From the NCBI RefSeq assembly GCF_001314325.1, contig NZ_CP009429.1, forward strand, positions 2,728,501 to 2,792,500: a DNA stretch of 64,000 nt. Reading direction: 5' to 3'. The translations under genes and the position numbers were made by a program. The notes under the pieces were generated by a model that saw nothing but the letters and a program-made list of their open reading frames with translations, did no database searches and was not told the origin of the DNA. Within the stretch, counting starts at the first letter, position 1. Every line of letters starts with the position of its first letter. The stretch comes from Sphingopyxis macrogoltabida. Its GTDB lineage: Bacteria; Pseudomonadota; Alphaproteobacteria; Sphingomonadales; Sphingomonadaceae. This document shows positions 48,184 to 55,188 of this stretch, one piece after another.

Positions 48184-49572
48184 ATGGCCGAAAACAAATC
48201 CTATTTCTTCTGCGGCATCGGCGGTTCGGGCATGCTGCCGCTCGCAATGATCGTCGCGGCGCGCGGCAGCGCCGTTTCGGGGTCGGACCGCAGCCGCGAT
48301 CAGGGCCGCTCGCCCGACAAGTTCGGCTGGATTGAAAGCCACGGGATCGCACTGTTCCCGCAGGACGGCAGCGGACCGCAGGCGGGCCAGACGCTCGTCG
48401 CTTCGGCGGCGGTCGAGGATAGCGTTCCCGACGTCGCGGCCGCCAATGCGCTCGGCCTGCCGCGGATGACGCGCGCCGACCTCAACGCCGCGCTGTTCAA
48501 CGCCGCCGAACGGGCGATCGGCGTCGGCGGCACCAGCGGCAAATCGACCGTCACCGGCATGGTCGGGTGGATCCTCGACCGCGCGGACCGCAAGCCCACG
48601 GTGATGAACGGTGCCGTGATGCGCAATTTCGCGAACGACACCATGCCCTTCGCCAGCGCGCTGGTCGGCGATGCCGCGACCTATGTCAGCGAAGTCGACG
48701 AAAGCGACGGCTCGATCGCGCTTTATCAGCCCGATGTCGCCGTCGTCACCAACATCAGCCTCGACCACAAGAGCCTCGCCGAACTGCACCAATTGTTCGG
48801 CGATTTCGCCGCCAAGGCGCGGATCGCCGTGATCAACGCCGACGACCCCGAATCCGCTCCGTTGCTGGCAGGCGGCAACGTCATGCGTTTCGGCTTTTCG
48901 GATGCGGCGGCGATCCGGGGCAGCGATTTCGAGGCGCTGCCCGACGGCTGCCGCTTTGCCGTCAGCTTCGCGGGCGACCGCCACGAGGTTCGCCTGCGGA
49001 TGCCCGGCCGCCACAATGCCGCCAACGCTCTCGCGGCGATCGCGGCGGCGCGCGCGGTCAATATCCCGGTCGGCCAATCGGTCGCCGCGCTCGCCGATTT
49101 CGCCGGCCTCGCGCGCCGCTACGAGGTGCTGGGACAGGCGAATGGCGTCACGGTGATCGACGATTTCGCGCACAATCCCGACAAGGTCGCCGCCACGCTC
49201 GCCGCCGTCGCCGAACTTCCCGGCCGCGCCCTGCTCTTCTTTCAGCCGCACGGTTACGGCCCGCTCCGCCAGATGGGCAAGGAGCTCGCCGCCAGCTTCG
49301 CCGCGGGAATACGCCCCGACGACCGGCTCTTCGTCTGCGATCCGGTCTATTTCGGCGGCACGGTCGACCGCAGCATCGGCAGCGAAGCACTGGTGGCCGA
49401 CATCGTCGCGGGCGGCGGCAATGCGGCGCATCTGACCACCCGCGCGGCGTGCGGCGCGGCGATGCTCGACGAAGCAAAGCCGGGCGACCGCATTCTCATC
49501 CTTGGCGCACGCGACGACACGCTGACCGAATTCGGGCAGGAATTGCTGGAAAAGCTGGCCGCGCGCGCTTGA
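48184..49572 (+). CDS. Mpl/MurC-like Mur ligase
   Basis: A 462-residue Mur ligase. The UDP-sugar domain starts SYFFCGIGGSGMLPLAMIV, as in MurC and Mpl. The ATP loop reads GVGGTSGKSTVTGMVGWIL, replacing the usual [30 protein letters not shown] and DDFAHNPDKVAATL mark the central and C-terminal domains. A true murC is present elsewhere in the window, so this is a paralogue. Divergence from an LD-carboxypeptidase gene across 55 bases supports a role like Mpl, which joins recycled tripeptide to UDP-MurNAc. The substrate is an inference. Confidence 0.75.
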   Translation: MAENKSYFFCGIGGSGMLPLAMIVAARGSAVSGSDRSRDQGRSPDKFGWIESHGIALFPQDGSGPQAGQTLVASAAVEDSVPDVAAANALGLPRMTRADLNAALFNAAERAIGVGGTSGKSTVTGMVGWILDRADRKPTVMNGAVMRNFANDTMPFASALVGDAATYVSEVDESDGSIALYQPDVAVVTNISLDHKSLAELHQLFGDFAAKARIAVINADDPESAPLLAGGNVMRFGFSDAAAIRGSDFEALPDGCRFAVSFAGDRHEVRLRMPGRHNAANALAAIAAARAVNIPVGQSVAALADFAGLARRYEVLGQANGVTVIDDFAHNPDKVAATLAAVAELPGRALLFFQPHGYGPLRQMGKELAASFAAGIRPDDRLFVCDPVYFGGTVDRSIGSEALVADIVAGGGNAAHLTTRAACGAAMLDEAKPGDRILILGARDDTLTEFGQELLEKLAARA

Positions 49573-49596
49573 TTTCTCGCCGCGAATCTGTATAGG
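49569..49596 (+). promoter_or_regulatory. Putative sigma-70 promoter of rpsF operon
   Basis: TTGATT (49569-49574) and TATAGG (49591-49596) are spaced by 16 bases about 135 bases before rpsF. The -35 overlaps the stop codon of the Mur ligase gene. A GGGGCGA/TCGCCCC hairpin (49608-49634) follows near the predicted transcript start and could form part of a leader. Confidence 0.45.
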
Positions 49597-49730
49597 CGCC
49601 CTCATTCGGGGCGAGGCCTTGTGCCATTCGCCCCGTTTGCTTTGCACCAATTCGTGAAGCGAGACGACAGCCGGAGGGGTTTCGCGATTGGCGCGGGACC
49701 AGCGATCGGCCAAATCGAAGGAAGCGCACC

Positions 49731-50096
49731 ATGCCGTTTTACGAGCATGTCTTTATCGCGCGTCAGGACCTGAGCCAGGCTCAGGTCGATGCGCTGGCGG
49801 AAACCGTCACCAACGTCATCGGCGAATATAAGGGCCAGGTTCACAAGACCGAAACCTGGGGCCTGAAGCAGCTCGCCTACAAGATCGCGAAGAACCGCAA
49901 GGGCCATTATGTGATGCTCTCGGCCGAAGTGTCGGGCGAAGCCATCGCAGAAATCGAGCGCCAGGCCGCGATCAACGAAGATATCATCCGCTGGCTGACC
50001 ATCAAGGTCGACGAACTCGAAAAGGGTCCGTCGGTGATGATGCGCAAGCAGGAACGCCGCGGCGGCCGTGGCCGTGACCGCGACGGCGAAGAATAA
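49731..50096 (+). CDS. rpsF: 30S ribosomal protein S6
   Basis: A platform protein of the small subunit that pairs with S18. It has 121 residues. [22 protein letters not shown], the [20 protein letters not shown] segment and [15 protein letters not shown] are typical. The C-terminal Arg/Asp-rich tail is usual for alphaproteobacteria. AAGGAAG precedes the ATG. The 135-base leader contains ACAGCCGGAGGGG (49667-49679), which could belong to an S6:S18 autoregulatory site, but the structure was not verified. Confidence 0.97.
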   Translation: MPFYEHVFIARQDLSQAQVDALAETVTNVIGEYKGQVHKTETWGLKQLAYKIAKNRKGHYVMLSAEVSGEAIAEIERQAAINEDIIRWLTIKVDELEKGPSVMMRKQERRGGRGRDRDGEE

Positions 50097-50107
50097 GGAA
50101 CAGCATC

Positions 50108-50332
50108 ATGGCACGACCCTTTTTCCGCCGCCGCAAGACCTGCCCCTTCAGCCAGAAGGACGCACCGGTCATCGATTACAAGGACGTCCGCCTGCTCCAG
50201 GGTTACCTGTCGGAGCGCGGCAAGATCGTCCCGTCGCGGATCACCGCGGTGTCCACCAAGAAGCAGCGTGAGCTGGCCAAGGCGATCAAGCGCGCCCGCC
50301 ACATCGGCCTGCTTCCCTACATTGTGAAGTAA
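50108..50332 (+). CDS. rpsR: 30S ribosomal protein S18
   Basis: A 74-residue basic protein that binds S6 and 16S r[42 protein letters not shown] and [19 protein letters not shown] are diagnostic. The lone cysteine in KTCPFS is common in S18. It follows rpsF by 11 bases. Confidence 0.98.
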   Translation: MARPFFRRRKTCPFSQKDAPVIDYKDVRLLQGYLSERGKIVPSRITAVSTKKQRELAKAIKRARHIGLLPYIVK

Positions 50333-50344
50333 GGAGAGCAGCTC

Positions 50345-50974
50345 ATGGAAATCATCCTGCTCGAACGTATCGAGAAACTGGGCGGTATCGGCGACGTCGT
50401 CACCGTCAAGAACGGCTTTGCCCGTAACTTCCTGCTGCCGAACAACAAGGCGCTGCGCGCGAACGACGCGAACCGCAAGCTGTTCGAAGCCAACCGTTCG
50501 AAGATCGAGGCCGACAACGCCGAGCGTCGAACCGACGCCGAAGGCCGCGCCAAGGACATCGACGGCAAGCAGGTCGTCCTGATCCGTCAGGCATCGAACA
50601 CCGGCCAGCTCTACGGCTCGGTTTCGGTTCGCGACATCGTCGATGCGCTGATCGAAGACGGCGTCACTGGCGTCACCAAGGCGATGGTCGAACTCGAACG
50701 CCCGATCAAGGCGCTCGGTCTCGTCGACGTCAAGGTGAAGCTGCACCCGGAAGTCGCAGTGACCGTCGGCGTCAACGTCGCACGCTCGCCCGACGAAGCC
50801 GAAATGCAGAAGCAGGGCATCGACGTCATCGCGGCGATGTTCGAGGAAGAACAGGCCGAAGCCGTTGCTTCGGCGCTGGAACCCGACAGCGAAGACGAGT
50901 TCGAGGAAGCCACCCCGCCGTCGGAAGTCGCCGCCGAGGAAGCTCCCGCTGCGGACGAGGATGAAGAGGCCTGA
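50345..50974 (+). CDS. rplI: 50S ribosomal protein L9
   Basis: It binds 23S rRNA at the L1 stalk base. MEIILLERIEKLGGIGDVVTVKNGFARNF is the classic N-terminal domain, followed by the long connecting helix and the C-terminal domain. At 209 residues it is about 60 longer than E. coli L9 because of an acidic tail (EPDSEDEFEEATPPS..., about 178-209), usual in alphaproteobacteria. It is last in the operon, followed by a strong terminator. Confidence 0.97.
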   Translation: MEIILLERIEKLGGIGDVVTVKNGFARNFLLPNNKALRANDANRKLFEANRSKIEADNAERRTDAEGRAKDIDGKQVVLIRQASNTGQLYGSVSVRDIVDALIEDGVTGVTKAMVELERPIKALGLVDVKVKLHPEVAVTVGVNVARSPDEAEMQKQGIDVIAAMFEEEQAEAVASALEPDSEDEFEEATPPSEVAAEEAPAADEDEEA

Positions 50975-50998
50975 GCCCCTTCTCCCCGCAACAGACAG

Positions 50999-51034
50999 AA
51001 AAGGCTCCGGAACCCTTGTTCCGGAGCCTTTTTC
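50999..51034. terminator. Intrinsic terminator after rplI (bidirectional)
   Basis: GGCTCCGGAAC and GTTCCGGAGCC form an 11-bp perfect stem with a four-base loop, followed by TTTTTCTTT on the + strand and preceded by an A-run. It ends the rpsF operon and can also end folE transcription from the other side. Confidence 0.93.
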
Positions 51035-51065
51035 TTTGCCTCGATCCGGCGGTGCCTCGCCGCCG

Positions 51066-51662
51066 CTAATATCCCATCAAGGCCAACACTTCCTTGCGGC
51101 TGCGCTCATCGTCGAGGAAGCTGCCGAGCAGCCTGCTCGTCACCATGCCGACGCCGGGGGTGCGGACGCCGCGCCCGGTCATGCACCCGTGCTGGGCGTC
51201 GATCACCACCGCGACGCCATGCGGCTGGAGATTGTCCCAGATGCATTTTGCAACCTCGGCGGTCAGGCGTTCCTGCACCTGCAACCGGCGGGCATAGCCA
51301 TTGAGCACCCGCGCCAGCTTCGAAATGCCGACGACACGATCCTTGGGGAGATAGGCGATCGACGCCTTGCCGGTAATCGGCGCCATATGATGTTCGCAAT
51401 GCGACTGGAACGGGATGTCACGAAGCATCACGATCTCGTCATAGCCGCCGACCTCCTCGAAGGTGCGCGACAGGTGGATCGCGGGATCGTCGGCATAGCC
51501 CTGGCAATATTCGAGCCACGCCCGCGCGACGCGCTTCGGCGTATCGAGCAACCCTTCGCGCGACGGATCGTCGCCCGCCCATTCGATCAGCGTGCGGACC
51601 GCGCCCAGCACCTCTTCGGGCACCACGGGCTTGCCGTCCGGTCCCAGTTCCACCTTCGTCAT
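51066..51662 (-). CDS. folE: GTP cyclohydrolase I
   Basis: It converts GTP to dihydroneopterin triphosphate, the first step of folate synthesis. The product has 198 residues. Zinc and active-site residues are in FQSHCEHHMAPITGKASIAYLP and QHGCMTGRGVRTPG. GLLDTPKRVARAW and SKLARVLNGYARRLQVQERLT are further signatures. The frame runs far upstream (to 52043), but ATG 51662 (MTKVELGPDGKP) is the homologous start; the ribosome binding site is weak. Confidence 0.96.
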   Translation of the reverse strand: MTKVELGPDGKPVVPEEVLGAVRTLIEWAGDDPSREGLLDTPKRVARAWLEYCQGYADDPAIHLSRTFEEVGGYDEIVMLRDIPFQSHCEHHMAPITGKASIAYLPKDRVVGISKLARVLNGYARRLQVQERLTAEVAKCIWDNLQPHGVAVVIDAQHGCMTGRGVRTPGVGMVTSRLLGSFLDDERSRKEVLALMGY

Positions 51663-51809
51663 CGCACCGCTTTCACTGTTGCTATCATGTCGCACATTTC
51701 GACGCGAAATCGCGCATGCGCAACCCCGGCAGGCGAAGATTTTCATCGCGGCGGCGAAGTTTACGTTGCGGAATCGGAGCTTTTTAACCCGCGGAACTTG
51801 GGTCTTTTC

Positions 51810-51827
51810 GGGGCATTTTTCTGCCCC
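51810..51827. repeat. Inverted repeat GGGGCA-N6-TGCCCC
   Basis: A perfect 6-bp inverted repeat with a six-base T-rich centre in the folE/receptor intergenic region. It may be a small hairpin or a protein-binding palindrome. It is ten bases from a second palindrome. Confidence 0.5.
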
Positions 51828-51837
51828 AACAAGTGAC

Positions 51838-51853
51838 TTGACGCTTTCGTCAA
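51838..51853. promoter_or_regulatory. Palindrome TTGACG-CTTT-CGTCAA
   Basis: A perfect 6-bp inverted repeat with a four-base centre. Each arm resembles a -35 hexamer (TTGACG), so the site could be a divergent -35 pair or a dimeric regulator operator for folE and the TonB receptor. Function is not established. Confidence 0.45.
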
Positions 51854-52096
51854 CTCGGCGCACCTTCATTGCATTACAGAACTCGCTCAAGCGGGTCGTA
51901 ATCCGGAGAGGCCGGCGTGTTCCCCGACGCCGGTGGGAGAGGACGATGACCAGCGCAGCTGGCAGGTGGGATAAACGCGGGCACTTGGCCGTTTCGGCCG
52001 GGCGCCTTTCGCCACGCCTGGTCACACCCCCTCCCCTTACCACAAATTGAGTTTGGGCGGCCCCGCACCCGCGGGTTCGAAAAAGGGAGGATATAG

Positions 52097-55081
52097 ATGA
52101 AGTTCAAGGCACTGATCGGAACCTCGATCCTTGCGATGACGGTGGCGACGCCGGCCTTCGCGCAGGATGCACCGGCCGAAACCGAACGGGACGCGTTCGG
52201 CGGCGAAATCGTCGTCACCGCGCAGCGCCAGTCGGAACGTCTGCAGGACGTGCCGATCGCGGTCAGCGCCTTTTCATCCGAAGCGCTCGAAGCGCAGCAG
52301 ATCAAGACCCCGTCGGATCTTCAGCTGACGCTACCCAACGTCACCTTCACCAAGACCAACTTCACCGGCGCCAGCTTTACCATCCGCGGGATCGGCGACC
52401 TTTGCGTCGGCACGACCTGCGACAGCGCCACGGCAATCCACCTGAACGGCGACCCGCTGTTCTCGACCCGCCTGTTCGAAACCGAGTTCTTCGACCTCGA
52501 ACGCATCGAAGTGCTGCGCGGGCCGCAGGGTACGCTGTTCGGCCGCAATGCGACGTCGGGCGTGGTCAACGTGATCACCGCCAAGCCGAAACTCGGCCTC
52601 TTCGAGGCGGCGGCCGAAGGCGAATATGGCAATTATGATTCGATCAAGGGCAAGGCGATGGTGAATATTCCCATCGGCGACACCATCGCCCTTCGCGTCG
52701 CGGGCATCTATCTCAACCGCGACGGCTATACGAAGAACACTTTCCTCAATACGCGCATCGACGATCGCGATCTCTATTCGGTCCGCGGCTCGCTGCGCTG
52801 GGAACCGACCGACAACACGACCATCGATCTGATGGGATCCTATTTCCGCGAAAAGGATCAGCGCACCCGTATCCAGAAACAGCTTTGCCAGCGCGATCCG
52901 ACCGGCATCCTCGGCTGTCTCAACACGCGCCTCGACAATTCGCCGTTCAACGGCAATTCGACCTTCACCGCCGCGCTGACATCGCGCGAATTCCTCGCGA
53001 CGCAGGGCATTCCGGCGGCGTTCGCACTCGGCAGCCTTTATGGCCCCGACGTCTATGGCAATACCACGATCCCCGCCGACCCGCGGACGGTGAACACCGC
53101 CTATACGCCGAGCTACTTCACCAGCGAGCTGACGCTGCAAGGGCAGATCGAGCATGATTTCGGGCCGGTCTCGCTGCAGGTCTCGGGCCAATATCAAAAG
53201 GTCAAGCTCGACGCGTCGCAGGACTATAACAGCAACGTCGGCGATCGCTCACTCTATGCGGGCGGTCTCGGCACATTGCAGGCGGCGGCAAACGGGGCCT
53301 TCGACGGCATCCTGCCGGGCTTTTCCAACTATATTGGGCCGGTCGCCGCGGCGATCATCCCCGACGGCCCCGGGGGTCAGCTGTGCACCTCGCTGGCCGA
53401 GGAAAGCGGCTTCGGCAGCTTCGGCGGCAACAAGATCTGCAGCGACCAGTCGCTGCAATTCGACCGGTCGAACCAGTATAACAGTAGCTGGTCGGTCGAA
53501 AGCATCCTGACCAGCGATCTCGACGGGCCGTTCAATTTCCTGATCGGCGGCATTTATGCCGACTATCACCTGACCGAGAACAGCTATTATGTGAACGCCT
53601 TCCCGATCGACTATCTGACCGGCGTTCTCGGGGCGTTCAATTCCTATGCCAACGGCCTGCCGCCGTCGTTCCTCGGCACGCCTTTCTTCCGCAACAACAC
53701 GGGCGACTTGAAGATCAAGTCGTACGGCATCTTCGGCGAAACCTATTTCGAAGTGAACGACAAGCTGAAACTGACGCTCGGCCTGCGCTACAATAACGAC
53801 AAGAAAACCGTCGTCGCCCGGTCGACGCTGGCCAGCTTCCTCGTGCCGTTCGGACAGACCGGTACCGCATTCGATTCACCGTTCGTAGTGACCTTCGACG
53901 CCGATCCGGGCACGCCGGGCAACCAGATCGAACAGCGCCGCAGCGTGAAGTTCAACGAATGGACCGGCCGAGCGGTGGTCGACTACAAGATCACCGACGA
54001 CAACCTGCTCTATGCGTCCTATTCGCGGGGCTATAAATCGGGAGGTATCAACCCGCCGCTGCAGCCGATCTTCGAAGTCCCCGAATCGTTCCAGCCCGAA
54101 CAGGTCGATGCGTTCGAAATCGGTTCGAAGAATGCTTTTGGCGGCGGCGCGCTGCAATTGAACCTGACGGCCTTCTACTACAAGTACAAGAAGCTGCAGC
54201 TCAGCAAGATCGTCGCGCGTACCGCGGTCAACGATAACGTCGACGCCGACATCTACGGCTTCGAAATCGAAGGCATGGTCCGCCCCGATCCCGACTGGGT
54301 GATCAACCTCGGCTTCAGCTATCTCCACACGAAAGTTACCGAAGACAAGTTCACCAGCAACCCGCGCGACTTTGGCGGCGGCCGCTCCGATGCGGTCATC
54401 ATCAAGGACATCACCAACGCGGCGAACTGCGCCGTGGCACCGGGAACCTCGGGGAATGCCGCGGGCAGCAATGCCTTCGTCAACTTCGTCAACAATGCGA
54501 TCAATGCGGGGATCGACGTCAATGGCGACGGTACCATCGGTGCCGGCGACATTCGTCCGGGCGCGGGCCTGCAAGGCACCACCGCCTTCCCGGCCGACGG
54601 CGGGATCGCATCGACCGGCGCATTCAGCATCTGCGGCGTGCTGCAAAGCTATGCGGCGGCGGCGGGCAATCTGTTCGACCCGAACGGGATTCAGGTCTTC
54701 ACCGCAGGCATTCCGGTCAACATCAAGGGCAACCAGTTGCCGCAGGCGCCGAATTACAAGTTCAGCGCGGGCGTGCAATATACCGCGCATCTTGGCGACA
54801 TGACTCTCGTCCCGCGCGTCGACCTTGCCTATACCGGCGAGAGCTATGGCAGCATCTTCAACGGCAACGTCAACCGGATCAAGGGCTATGCCCAGGTCAA
54901 CGCGCAGTTGCAGCTCAACGGCGCCGACGACAAATGGTTCGTGAAGGGGTTCATCCAGAACATCTTCAACGCCAACAGCGTCACCGGCCTGTACATCACC
55001 GATCAGTCGTCGGGTAACTACACCAACATCTTCACTCTCGAACCGCGCCGCTACGGCATCGCGGCGGGCGTGCGGTTCTAA
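52097..55081 (+). CDS. TonB-dependent receptor with EF-hand-like loop
   Basis: A 994-residue outer-membrane receptor. The signal peptide is MKFKALIGTSILAMTVATPAFA; the TonB box-like GGEIVVTAQ follows. The plug has VERIEVLRGPQG-type sequence (FDLERIEVLRGPQGTLFGRN), and the barrel ends GIAAGVRF. Unusual features are several cysteine pairs in plug and loops (LCVGTTC, LCQRDPTGILGC, LC...KIC, NC...SIC). A perfect EF-hand-type loop, DVNGDGTIGAGD, is at residues 807-818. The substrate is unknown. It converges on another receptor gene across a strong terminator. AGGGAGG precedes the ATG. Confidence 0.92.
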   Translation: MKFKALIGTSILAMTVATPAFAQDAPAETERDAFGGEIVVTAQRQSERLQDVPIAVSAFSSEALEAQQIKTPSDLQLTLPNVTFTKTNFTGASFTIRGIGDLCVGTTCDSATAIHLNGDPLFSTRLFETEFFDLERIEVLRGPQGTLFGRNATSGVVNVITAKPKLGLFEAAAEGEYGNYDSIKGKAMVNIPIGDTIALRVAGIYLNRDGYTKNTFLNTRIDDRDLYSVRGSLRWEPTDNTTIDLMGSYFREKDQRTRIQKQLCQRDPTGILGCLNTRLDNSPFNGNSTFTAALTSREFLATQGIPAAFALGSLYGPDVYGNTTIPADPRTVNTAYTPSYFTSELTLQGQIEHDFGPVSLQVSGQYQKVKLDASQDYNSNVGDRSLYAGGLGTLQAAANGAFDGILPGFSNYIGPVAAAIIPDGPGGQLCTSLAEESGFGSFGGNKICSDQSLQFDRSNQYNSSWSVESILTSDLDGPFNFLIGGIYADYHLTENSYYVNAFPIDYLTGVLGAFNSYANGLPPSFLGTPFFRNNTGDLKIKSYGIFGETYFEVNDKLKLTLGLRYNNDKKTVVARSTLASFLVPFGQTGTAFDSPFVVTFDADPGTPGNQIEQRRSVKFNEWTGRAVVDYKITDDNLLYASYSRGYKSGGINPPLQPIFEVPESFQPEQVDAFEIGSKNAFGGGALQLNLTAFYYKYKKLQLSKIVARTAVNDNVDADIYGFEIEGMVRPDPDWVINLGFSYLHTKVTEDKFTSNPRDFGGGRSDAVIIKDITNAANCAVAPGTSGNAAGSNAFVNFVNNAINAGIDVNGDGTIGAGDIRPGAGLQGTTAFPADGGIASTGAFSICGVLQSYAAAAGNLFDPNGIQVFTAGIPVNIKGNQLPQAPNYKFSAGVQYTAHLGDMTLVPRVDLAYTGESYGSIFNGNVNRIKGYAQVNAQLQLNGADDKWFVKGFIQNIFNANSVTGLYITDQSSGNYTNIFTLEPRRYGIAAGVRF

Positions 55082-55101
55082 AAACCGGCGGCAACGTCAA
55101 C

Positions 55102-55144
55102 AAAAAGCCCCGGCTTCTCGATCGAGAAGCCGGGGTTCTTTTTT
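55102..55144. terminator. Bidirectional intrinsic terminator between TonB receptors
   Basis: GCCCCGGCTTCTC and GAGAAGCCGGGG form a long GC-rich stem around GATC, with AAAAA before and TTCTTTTTT after. T-runs exist on both strands, so it can stop both converging transcripts. Confidence 0.93.
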
Positions 55145-55157
55145 GCCTGCTGTCCGG

Positions 55158-55182
55158 GCGGCCGGAGCATTGCTCCGGCCGC
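55158..55182 (-). terminator. Hairpin directly behind minus-strand receptor gene
   Basis: A perfect 12-bp inverted repeat with a one-base centre (GCGGCCGGAGCA / TGCTCCGGCCGC) lies just after the stop of the leftward receptor gene. It may help stop or protect that transcript before the larger terminator. Confidence 0.6.
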
Positions 55183-55188
55183 TTCCGG

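Larger units (their letters stand above)
51663..52096. other. 434-bp divergent intergenic region, folE / TonB receptor
   Basis: This gene-free stretch lies between folE (-) and a TonB receptor (+). It holds two adjacent perfect inverted repeats (51810-51827 and 51838-51853) and a further hairpin, CCGGCGT/ACGCCGG, near 51912-51934 in the receptor leader. It must carry both promoters. No riboswitch was recognised, and no small coding sequence with a convincing ribosome binding site was found. Confidence 0.6.

Noticed and set aside
48129..48197. ATG start at 48197 for the LD-carboxypeptidase
   Set aside because: It would overlap the divergent ligase gene and add an unrelated N-terminus. The TTG at 48128 gives the family start.
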